A DNA stretch of 22,218 bases, from assembly GCA_028716765.1 (NCBI GenBank), contig JAQUPC010000023.1, forward strand, positions 1 through 22,218, read 5' to 3'. A model generated the notes under the pieces. The model ran no database searches. It was not told the origin of the DNA and was given only the letters and a program-made list of their open reading frames with translations. This document shows positions 15,764 to 22,218 of this stretch, piece after piece. The DNA is from Alphaproteobacteria bacterium (lineage in GTDB: Bacteria; Pseudomonadota; Alphaproteobacteria; UBA9219). Positions within the stretch are counted from its first letter, which is position 1. Each line of letters begins with the position of its first letter. The position numbers and the translations under genes were made by a program.

Positions 15764-16309
15764 ATGAGCAATGATGATAGTTTGAGACGTAAGAACCGAA
15801 AGCCATTAATCCTTGTCTTTATTGGCCTATGTTTTTTAATTTTTTATAATTTTGGCTTCATTCTTACAAACTTGTACGATCTATCCAGCCAAAAAATTAT
15901 CAAGCGCTCAGCGCTTCGTGATGACATTAAAGTTGGAGAGATAGTCCCCCTTAAAAAACTGAACCCCAATTTGGCGGGAACTGTATGCATTTTATATCCG
16001 TACGGTCGTAAATTAAATTCTGTTCCCGATGACATTATGTCAAAGGTAAATCCTTTCTTGGAAAGTGAAAACGTCGCGTTCGGTGAAGGTGAGTGGGCAT
16101 TTATTTTTATAAACAATGATAAAATAGATTTAGCTCATTATAACATATATAAAGATCTTACTATCCTAAACCCTAAACCTCTTAAAAATTTGCAAGAAAT
16201 AATTCCAACAAATTTTGAGCCGGCAGACTGTGTGGAAATTGAACATGCCGGCCTTGCTAAAGTCTTTGTCTTCGGTAGATCTTCACTCATGTTAGGGAGG
16301 ATAAAATGA
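15764..16309 (+). CDS. Small inner-membrane-anchored protein, candidate immunity protein for the RTX protein
   Basis: This is a 181-residue protein with AGAGG about 7 nt before its ATG. The N-terminus is basic (RRKNRK) followed by one transmembrane helix (about residues 14-38), so the remaining 140 residues should lie in the periplasm. That domain has two Cys (CILYPYGRK near residue 75, and ADCVEIEH near 157) that could pair, and a GEGEWAFIFIN strand. Its stop overlaps the ATG of the RTX gene by 4 nt (ATGA), so the two are strictly co-translated. The gene is A/T-rich compared with the secretion operon. I do not recognise the family. Position, size and periplasmic topology fit an immunity protein, but an accessory chaperone or anchor is equally possible from sequence alone. 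Confidence 0.65.
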   Translation: MSNDDSLRRKNRKPLILVFIGLCFLIFYNFGFILTNLYDLSSQKIIKRSALRDDIKVGEIVPLKKLNPNLAGTVCILYPYGRKLNSVPDDIMSKVNPFLESENVAFGEGEWAFIFINNDKIDLAHYNIYKDLTILNPKPLKNLQEIIPTNFEPADCVEIEHAGLAKVFVFGRSSLMLGRIK

Positions 16310-19300
16310 GCAGTCTTCAGGAACTCCTTAATAAATTTCAGTTCCTTACTAATGCGGCCACGGCAGCAGCAGATGCGCTGGGTATGCCTCCAGGTTCAGG
16401 AGTAGATGATGCTAGGGATGCTTTCCGTCATGCATACATTAGTGCAGAAACGACTCGTTTATTCGGTTCTGATGCTGCCAGAATTCTTGGAGACCTAAAT
16501 GAACTGAAAGCGGATCTTGCAGGGACCCAATCGGCTGCTGCTAAAAATATGGATTTGTTTAATAATGAGGTGGGGAGAGCTCTAGGAGATGTTTCAACTT
16601 CTGCGGAAGATTCTGCACAAAGAGCATTTGACGCTTTTAATAATGGCGGTTTAATCACCGATCTATCTGACGGTCGTCAAAGCAGCGGGAGTTTATTAGA
16701 TCAGTTGTTGGCGCAGTTCTCTGACAATATGGCCGGGTTAATGGGGGCTATTTCGGGAGCCCTTGGGCCACTAGGGGCCTGTTTGCCTCCCGGAAATCCT
16801 TTCCCTTCCGGAGAAGGGCAATCATCAGGTGCGTGTGCGGGCGCAATTGCTGGGTTGTTTGGTCGCAGCCTTATCGATCCCATCGTATTCGATCTTAGCG
16901 GAAATGGTATTGAACTCACCTCGCTCGCAAACTCGAACGCCTATTTCGACCTGAACAACGACAGTTTTGCTGATCATACCGGCTGGGTAGGTCCCCAAAC
17001 GGGGTTGTTGGTTCAGGACAACAATAGTAACGGCGTTGTCGATAACATTACCGAACTCTTCGGGAACAGTTCAACAGACGGCTTTACAGCGATGAAGGCG
17101 CTCGACGGCAACAGTGACAATGTTCTTGATTCGAACGACGCCGGTTTTTCGGGCCTTAAAATATGGACCGATACTGATGGTGACGGAACGACTGATTCCG
17201 GCGAGTTGCATACGCTTGCCGAGCTCAACATTGCTTCAATTAGCCTTAACTCGAGCGTGGTTGACGAAACAGTCAACGGCAATCTCATCGGTGCGGTCGC
17301 CACTTTTACTCGTACCGACCAGTCGACTGGGCAAGTGGCTGAGGCCTATTTCGACAACAGTCAGATGGATTCTCAATACACAGGAGAATATGAAATTGAC
17401 CCACAGGTCCTTTTTTTACCTAATATGCGCGGTTATGGGACGCTTCCCGATCTCTTTATTGCTATGAGCCAGGATTCGACGTTATTGCAAATGGTGCAGG
17501 ACTTGTCGGACGATTCCATTGAGGATGGGGCAGATTTTGATGAGCAAGTCAAAAATATCATTTATCGTTGGGCGGGCGTTGATGAAGTTTCTTCCGATAG
17601 CCGGGGTATATATGTAAATGCGCAGAATCTAGGTGTATTGGAGAAATTTGTCGGTCAGGATTATTTGGATCAACATAATTCCGCAGACCCGCAAACTTCT
17701 GTACAGGGTGGAAATCTTGCAAAAGCATGGGATAGCCTCTTTGCGGCAATAAAAATTCGACTGCTTGTACAAGGGCCATTGGCATCTTTTCTTCCTGATG
17801 TCGGTTTTGATAGCGACACTGATGGTTTAGTGGGGAGCGCGGATTTTTCCTCTCTTGTTGAATCTATAGGTGAAGCGTCTCCCGAAAGCCAGGCTCAGGC
17901 GATCAAATATTGGACAGGCATCGTTCCGCTTATCGATGGTCTTGCACAAGAACTTGGCGTGTCGAGCGAAGAATACGATGAGGATTTAGAAGCCGCTTTT
18001 TCTGAAGCGAATTCGCTGGTGAATCTACCAATTACTCTTGATGAAATACGCAATAACGGCGTTTTCCTCGGAGGCGATGGCTATGATATTCTTACCTCAA
18101 CCGGCAATGGGCCGCATTATTTCGATGGCATGGGGGGAGATGACAAGCTGACTGGCGATGCCGGAGACAATATCTATGTCTTTGGCCGTGGGTATGGTCA
18201 CGATCTCATTAACAACATACACCTCGGCAGTGGGCAGTCTGTTCTCAAATTCAACACTGATACTGCACCTGAAGACGTCATTGTAACGCGCTCCGGCGAT
18301 GATCTGATCCTCTCCATTGCAAGCACATCGGATCAAGTGACAGTGCAAGCGTTTTTCTCAAGCAGTTATTGCCATTTGGCGGCGGTTCAGTTTTCAGATG
18401 AAACATCTTGGGATTATCAAGCCCTACTTACCATTGTCACAACCGGAACGTCCGGTGATGACACGCTTCTCGGCGACGGAGGCGATAATACGCTTGATGG
18501 CGGGGCAGGAAATGATGCCCTCACTGGAAATGGCGGCAATGACATATACTACTTCGGTCGTGGCTACGGTCAGGATACGATAAACAACGTCCACACTGAC
18601 AATGGCCAGTCGGTTTTGAGGTTTAACTCCGATGTTGCTCCGGCTGACGTTGTTGTGTCTCGTCACAATGACGACTTAGTGTTAACGATAAGCGGCACAA
18701 CGGACAAGGTTACTGTTTTGGGCTATTTCAGCTCGCCCAACCTTCGAGTGTCGGCCGTTCAGTTCAGTGACAACACGTCTTGGGACTACCAAACGCTTTT
18801 CGCACTCGTGTTAACCGGAACAAGCGGCAATGACATCTTGGTTGGTGATAGCAGCGACAATACGCTGGATGGCGGGGCGGGGAATGACACCTTGACAGGT
18901 AATGGCGGTAACGACACCTATGTCTTCGGTCGTGGTTATGGACACGATACCGTCAACAATTACCACACGGATGCTGGCGTATCTGTATTACAGTTCAAGT
19001 CCGATACGGCTCCTGGCGATGTGTTGCTTTCCCGCTCTGGCGATGATCTGACCCTGTCTATTGCCGGGACAACAGACAGCGTGACGGTGCAGAATTATTT
19101 TTACTTAAGCTCATGCCGTGTAAATACCATTCAGTTCACGGGCGGCACATCTTGGGACTATGCGGCTGTGTGTGCGAAATTCCTTACGGGAACGGCCGGG
19201 AACGACACGCTTTCTGGAACCAGCGGCAACAATACTTTGGATGGACTGGCTGGCAACGATACGCTTACCGGGAATGGAGGCAATGACACTTATGTCTTTG

Positions 19301-20415
19301 GTCGCGGCTATGGCCAAGACACCATCAACAACACGCATACAGGCAATGGCCAATCCGTGTTGGTCTTCAATTCCGATACGGCTCCGGCAGATGTGGTTGT
19401 GACGCGTTCTGGCTATCATCTTGTTATTGCAATTGCCGGGACGAGCGATCAGGTGACAGTGCAGAACTATTTCTATGGCTCGTCCTACAATCTTGCTGCC
19501 GTTCAATTCTCGGATGGAACTTCCTGGAATTATCAAACGGTTATAGGGATAGTTACAACCGGAACACCGGGCAATGACACGCTTATCGGCACGGCTGGCA
19601 TTGAAGTGCTCGATGGCGGGGCTGGCAATGATACTCTTAAAGGGGACGGCGGAAACGATACTTACATTTACGGCCGCAGTTACGGACAGGACACGATTCA
19701 AGCTATTCATACGAGCGGCCAGCCGATTCTGAACTTCAATTCAGATCTCGCTCCTGCGGACATGCTGCTGACCAAAACAACCAACAGTGATTTGGTGATG
19801 ACGGTGGCGGGGACAACGGACAAAGTCACGCTCCAGTCGTACTTCTATGGCAGCTATTACCAGGTGGCGTCGATTAATTTCGACGGAGGAACGTCCTGGA
19901 CGCCTCAGAACATTTCGGCATTCTATTTGGGCACAACCAGCAATAACACGCTCACTGGAAACAGTTCGGATAATACCTTCTATAGCAGTCCCGGAACGGA
20001 CACGATGGTAGGAAATGGAGGCTATGATACCTACAAGATAGGATCGAACGTAGGTTCAACCACCATTAACAATCTGGCGTCTGACGGGGTGCAAACGGCG
20101 CGCGGCAAGGTCGATTTCTCGTCCGATCTGAATTTCGAAAGCCTCTGGTTCCAGCAAAACGGCAATGACCTGAAGATTACTGAGTTGGGTACGACGGAGG
20201 CAATCACGGTTTCAGGATGGTTCGGAGCCAATGAGCGAGCCAAGGTGGAAAGCTTCAACACATCGGATGGCTATCACCTGGATAGCCAAGTATCCCAGCT
20301 CGTCTCGGCCATGGCCACCTACGCGGCAAACAATCCAGGCTTCAATCCAACGACGACGCAAATGCCGACCGATTCAACTTTGCAAACAGCAATTGCTGCG
20401 GCTTGGCATCAGTAA
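16306..20415 (+). CDS. Large RTX-type calcium-binding secreted protein with N-terminal DUF6973-like domain
   Basis: This 1369-residue protein has no Sec signal; GGGAGG lies 6 nt before the ATG. Residues of about 34-115 carry a pattern I associate with DUF6973: DAFRHAY with Arg41/His42, Glu66, then MDLFNNEVGR (82-91). From Pro192 (PIVFDLSGNGIELTS) begins a region known from FrpC-like RTX proteins, with EF-hand-like loops at about 238-250, 267-278 and 289-300, the last (DTDGDGTTDSGE) a perfect 12-residue loop. A helical linker (about 400-588) follows. Six modules of about 124 residues start at 589, 714, 838, 962, 1086 and 1209, each with GGxGNDxL nonapeptides, a YVFGRGYG motif and a C-terminal TSWDY motif. 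The tail (LVSAMATYA ... LQTAIAAAWHQ) fits an RTX export end. No acyltransferase gene (hlyC type) is near. Confidence 0.9.
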   Translation: MSSLQELLNKFQFLTNAATAAADALGMPPGSGVDDARDAFRHAYISAETTRLFGSDAARILGDLNELKADLAGTQSAAAKNMDLFNNEVGRALGDVSTSAEDSAQRAFDAFNNGGLITDLSDGRQSSGSLLDQLLAQFSDNMAGLMGAISGALGPLGACLPPGNPFPSGEGQSSGACAGAIAGLFGRSLIDPIVFDLSGNGIELTSLANSNAYFDLNNDSFADHTGWVGPQTGLLVQDNNSNGVVDNITELFGNSSTDGFTAMKALDGNSDNVLDSNDAGFSGLKIWTDTDGDGTTDSGELHTLAELNIASISLNSSVVDETVNGNLIGAVATFTRTDQSTGQVAEAYFDNSQMDSQYTGEYEIDPQVLFLPNMRGYGTLPDLFIAMSQDSTLLQMVQDLSDDSIEDGADFDEQVKNIIYRWAGVDEVSSDSRGIYVNAQNLGVLEKFVGQDYLDQHNSADPQTSVQGGNLAKAWDSLFAAIKIRLLVQGPLASFLPDVGFDSDTDGLVGSADFSSLVESIGEASPESQAQAIKYWTGIVPLIDGLAQELGVSSEEYDEDLEAAFSEANSLVNLPITLDEIRNNGVFLGGDGYDILTSTGNGPHYFDGMGGDDKLTGDAGDNIYVFGRGYGHDLINNIHLGSGQSVLKFNTDTAPEDVIVTRSGDDLILSIASTSDQVTVQAFFSSSYCHLAAVQFSDETSWDYQALLTIVTTGTSGDDTLLGDGGDNTLDGGAGNDALTGNGGNDIYYFGRGYGQDTINNVHTDNGQSVLRFNSDVAPADVVVSRHNDDLVLTISGTTDKVTVLGYFSSPNLRVSAVQFSDNTSWDYQTLFALVLTGTSGNDILVGDSSDNTLDGGAGNDTLTGNGGNDTYVFGRGYGHDTVNNYHTDAGVSVLQFKSDTAPGDVLLSRSGDDLTLSIAGTTDSVTVQNYFYLSSCRVNTIQFTGGTSWDYAAVCAKFLTGTAGNDTLSGTSGNNTLDGLAGNDTLTGNGGNDTYVFGRGYGQDTINNTHTGNGQSVLVFNSDTAPADVVVTRSGYHLVIAIAGTSDQVTVQNYFYGSSYNLAAVQFSDGTSWNYQTVIGIVTTGTPGNDTLIGTAGIEVLDGGAGNDTLKGDGGNDTYIYGRSYGQDTIQAIHTSGQPILNFNSDLAPADMLLTKTTNSDLVMTVAGTTDKVTLQSYFYGSYYQVASINFDGGTSWTPQNISAFYLGTTSNNTLTGNSSDNTFYSSPGTDTMVGNGGYDTYKIGSNVGSTTINNLASDGVQTARGKVDFSSDLNFESLWFQQNGNDLKITELGTTEAITVSGWFGANERAKVESFNTSDGYHLDSQVSQLVSAMATYAANNPGFNPTTTQMPTDSTLQTAIAAAWHQ
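18070..19929 (+). repeat. Tandem 372-bp coding repeats inside the RTX gene
   Basis: Five consecutive units begin at 18070, 18445, 18817, 19189 and 19561, followed by a diverged sixth at 19930. Units two to four are exactly 372 bp (124 codons) and share long near-identical stretches such as GGCGGCAATGACA. The constant unit length implies duplication of whole modules by unequal recombination, with the terminal unit having decayed. Confidence 0.85.
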
Positions 20416-20430
20416 ACTGTTTGGCTATTA

Positions 20431-20468
20431 GAATCCCCCGCATCGCTTTGGATGCTATGCGGGGATTA
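20431..20468 (+). terminator. Hairpin after the RTX gene, possible terminator
   Basis: AATCCCCCGCAT and ATGCGGGGATT form a stem of about 11 bp with one bulged C and a loop of about 14 nt, starting about 15 nt after the RTX stop codon. No T-run follows, so it may be a Rho-dependent or mRNA-stabilising structure and not a classic intrinsic terminator. Confidence 0.5.
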
Positions 20469-20635
20469 TCGCATGGTTATTGTTCCGCTCACGAAATTTG
20501 CGCATTAATGAATGCCTCACGGAATCGCTGGCGTTTTCGCTTGCAAGCTAACCATACCGATGCGGTTCAGTGGTTTTCTTTTAGGGCATGGGGCACCGGG
20601 GCTAAATTAGTGTCCATCAAGCCACCAGCTTAATT

Positions 20636-21112
20636 TCATTTCTGAGAACATTCATCTCCGCCACTCCTGAATGTTGTGCAAGGAATGAACTGAGGTTCGA
20701 AATATTCGAACAATTGTGTCCTTAAATGGTTATCAGGGACGAGTTCCAGCAAAAATTTGGCAAAAAGCAGGAAAACCAGGTTTTGGTTGACAGCAGGTTC
20801 ATCCTGAAAACGACAAGCATGATGCGCCGCCATAAAATCGTGCCACGCAGTATCGGCTGCCTGCAGCCGCTGTGCGAGAATAGGTGTGGGATTGAGCGAA
20901 GTTTGAGGGCGAGGTTTTTCCGCAGAATAAGTCATGACGCTTCTGTCCTTATATCGGTTGAATTTCCGGTTAAGTGACAGAAGCCGCGACTGAAGTTTTT
21001 GCGGCGATTGGGCTTGTGAAGGGCGCTGTCTCACTTCATCAAGCGCGCGATCATCATACAAAATGCGACTGGTTTTTGCAACGGTCATCTTCTCGTTTGA
21101 GCGTTTTTGCAT
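20636..21112 (-). CDS. Hypothetical protein, 158 residues
   Basis: This minus-strand frame points toward the RTX gene. From ATG 21112 it has a basic, Gln/Arg-rich N-terminal half (residues 1-60) and a more ordered C-terminal half with QRLQAADTAWHDFMAAHHA and NLVFLLFAKFLLELVPDNHLRTQLFEYFEP, two likely amphipathic helices. An internal ATG at 20935 has AAGGA about 10 nt upstream and would yield 99 residues covering the ordered half, so the true start is uncertain. No domain is recognised and no signal peptide is seen. It lies between the RTX unit and the phage-type genes; being small, basic and orphan fits island cargo. Confidence 0.5.
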   Translation of the reverse strand: MQKRSNEKMTVAKTSRILYDDRALDEVRQRPSQAQSPQKLQSRLLSLNRKFNRYKDRSVMTYSAEKPRPQTSLNPTPILAQRLQAADTAWHDFMAAHHACRFQDEPAVNQNLVFLLFAKFLLELVPDNHLRTQLFEYFEPQFIPCTTFRSGGDECSQK

Positions 21113-21225
21113 GCCATGCGGCGCAATAATTATCTCACATTAACTATCCCACCCCGCAACTTTCTTGATGATGGATCGACATAAGCAGCGGCCAAAATAA
21201 TTTTTTGATAAACAGCATTTTCTTG

Positions 21226-21254
21226 TTGAAACAGACATAGGTTTAAAATACTAT
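21226..21254 (+). promoter_or_regulatory. Strong candidate sigma70-type promoter for the primase-like gene
   Basis: TTGAAA (21226-21231) and TACTAT (21249-21254) are separated by exactly 17 nt. The predicted leader of about 120 nt before the ATG at 21381 contains two small hairpins. Confidence 0.5.
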
Positions 21255-21285
21255 GCCACTCGCGTTATACACGAGCGCTAAGAAC

Positions 21286-21335
21286 TTATCGAAACCGATA
21301 ACTTTGCCGTCTATACCGCCCGCTGCTTAGGCAGC
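21286..21335 (+). promoter_or_regulatory. Two leader hairpins before the primase-like gene
   Basis: TTATCG-AAAC-CGATAA (21286-21301) and GCTGC-TTAG-GCAGC (21322-21335) are perfect short inverted repeats with 4-nt loops, both downstream of the predicted promoter. They could be an operator plus an attenuator; both are short enough to be chance. Confidence 0.3.
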
Positions 21336-21380
21336 CTTTGTCACTTAGCCGAAAATGCAACAACTCTTTTGGTGAAAGCC

Positions 21381-22103
21381 ATGACAAGGGCCGCTCTTTC
21401 TGTACTCGATCCACTCAATCAAAAACCCTATAGCATCATCCGTTCGGCAATTGCTTGCGCGCGACCGGCATATCCCGAAGACGTTTCGCGGGAGGTAAAA
21501 TGCCGGATAGCCCGAAAGATTTGGAAGGAAAGCTCGCCTGTCGCGGGTACTCCCATCGAACTCTATCTGGCAACGCTCGGGGTAAAACCTTCGGATGACT
21601 TGAACAACGTCGTTCGCGCCCATCAAGCCGTGTTGCACGAACCCACAGGCGTTTATTATCCCACGCTCGTGGCCGCCGTTCGCGACATCAACGGGAAGTT
21701 CATGGGCATTCTCCGCACCTATCTGCGGCCGGAAGGCGGCTACTGGGTTCATGCGCAAAAGCCCCGCATGTTGGGCGATTGCTTTGGCTCGTTCGTCCAG
21801 CTCGACAAGCCTTTCGGCTATCGCATGGCTCTGGCCTCGACGCTTGAAACCGCCTTGATCGTCCATCAGGCCTGTCCCGAGCTTGCCGTCTGGTCGAGCA
21901 TGTCGCGCGGGAATATGAAGGCGCACATTCCTCAAACGGTCAAGGAAATCATCTTCTGCATTGATGACGACGAATGCGATCCGAATAACGCCCGGAGGAT
22001 CGTCAATGACGCGATCCGCGCGCACGAAGGACGCGGCCAGCACATAAAAATAGCTCATCCTCCCATCGGATGGCGTTGCCAGGATATGCAACCGGCAGAG
22101 TAG
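21381..22103 (+). CDS. Toprim/DUF7146-type primase-like protein of mobile elements
   Basis: The ATG at 21381 follows GGTGA and gives 240 residues; a TTG at 21369 would add four. The order of motifs fits the DUF7146 plus Toprim_3 proteins I know from phages, plasmids and integrative elements: ARKIWKESSPVAGTPIELYLATLGV, then a YYPTLVAAVRDINGKFMGI segment with RTYLRPEGG, the RMLGDCFG turn, a STLETALI stretch in place of the Toprim Glu motif, then IIFCIDDDECD for the acidic Toprim DxD motif, and a HPPIGWRCQD end. The zinc-binding and catalytic primase N-terminus is absent, so it is either split, with that part elsewhere, or acts without it. It is followed after 3 nt by a methyltransferase gene, a combination typical of element replication/defence modules. 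Confidence 0.75.
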   Translation: MTRAALSVLDPLNQKPYSIIRSAIACARPAYPEDVSREVKCRIARKIWKESSPVAGTPIELYLATLGVKPSDDLNNVVRAHQAVLHEPTGVYYPTLVAAVRDINGKFMGILRTYLRPEGGYWVHAQKPRMLGDCFGSFVQLDKPFGYRMALASTLETALIVHQACPELAVWSSMSRGNMKAHIPQTVKEIIFCIDDDECDPNNARRIVNDAIRAHEGRGQHIKIAHPPIGWRCQDMQPAE

Positions 22104-22106
22104 ACC

Positions 22107-22218
22107 TTGAATGTCCTCGACCTGTTTTCAGGGATCGGGGGATTCAGCTACGGCCTTGAATCCTGCGGAATGCGTACAGTCGCCTTCTGTGAAATCGATC
22201 CCTACGCCCGAGCCGTGC
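22107..22218 (+). CDS. DNA (cytosine-5) methyltransferase, N-terminus only, cut by window end
   Basis: From TTG 22107 the frame reads LNVLDLFSGIGGFSYGLE, then FCEIDPYARAV, running off the right edge. These are motif I (the SAM-binding DLFSGIGG loop) and motif II (the acidic residue in CEID) of C5-cytosine DNA methyltransferases. It starts 3 nt after the stop of the primase-like gene, so they are one transcription unit. Whether it is an orphan phage-type enzyme or half of a restriction-modification pair cannot be seen here. Confidence 0.85.
   Translation, partial: MNVLDLFSGIGGFSYGLESCGMRTVAFCEIDPYARAV

Noticed and set aside
18070..20300. CRISPR-like array in the repeated region
   Set aside because: The repeats are 372-bp in-frame coding modules of the RTX protein, not short repeats with spacers.
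21345..22091. 248-codon minus-strand frame opposite the primase-like gene
   Set aside because: The plus-strand frame carries recognisable Toprim/DUF7146 motifs, a promoter and tight linkage to the methyltransferase gene; the minus frame has none.

Overview
The window looks like an alphaproteobacterial chromosome segment. The basis is the divergent gph/glmU pair, a DUF3108-type protein, T1SS component style and tRNA-Gly(GCC) sequence; the genus cannot be named from this. Left of about 9.2 kb the genes are mostly housekeeping or metabolic. From about 9.2 kb rightward the sequence looks like an accessory island.

Layout. (a) 1-2463: the 3' part of a DUF3108-type gene, two small lipoprotein-like genes, and a diverged 50-codon duplicate of the 3' end of gph (phosphoglycolate phosphatase) lying downstream of intact gph. 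(b) 2529-4581: glmU (UDP-GlcNAc synthesis) and an orphan gene with a good promoter. (c) 4599-7723: pflB-pflA, pyruvate formate-lyase and its radical-SAM activase, in one minus-strand operon with a long inverted repeat between the genes; this points to fermentative or facultatively anaerobic growth. (d) 8165-9187: an unrecognised helical protein with internal repeats of about 40 residues. (e) 9223-9926: two 45-nt direct repeats, each exactly the 3' half of a tRNA-Gly(GCC) from anticodon loop to CCA, flanking a short segment with one exported-protein gene. These look like integration scars. (f) 10195-15344: a complete type I secretion operon in the order tolC-type outer-membrane protein, HlyB-type ABC exporter, HlyD-type adaptor. 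(g) 15764-20415: a divergent two-gene unit, a small inner-membrane-anchored protein overlapping by 4 nt a 1369-residue RTX protein. (h) 20636-22218: a small unknown gene, a Toprim/DUF7146-type primase-like protein, and the start of a DNA cytosine-5 methyltransferase, typical of phage or integrative-element cargo.

How the parts fit. The T1SS operon and the RTX gene very probably form exporter and cargo. The RTX protein has an N-terminal domain resembling DUF6973 (RH...E...MDxxNNxxGR), then EF-hand-like calcium loops, then six modules of about 124 residues, then a C-terminal RTX export tail. With the small membrane protein encoded just upstream, this suggests a T1SS-delivered effector with a candidate immunity protein; that pairing is inference. 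The tRNA-Gly scars at 9.2-9.9 kb and the phage-type genes at the right edge suggest that everything right of 9.9 kb is one island whose other end, with the intact tRNA-Gly, lies outside the window. The gph 3'-end duplication is a second, independent scar of the same type. In both cases the flanked DNA is only about 0.6 kb and holds one small secreted-protein gene.
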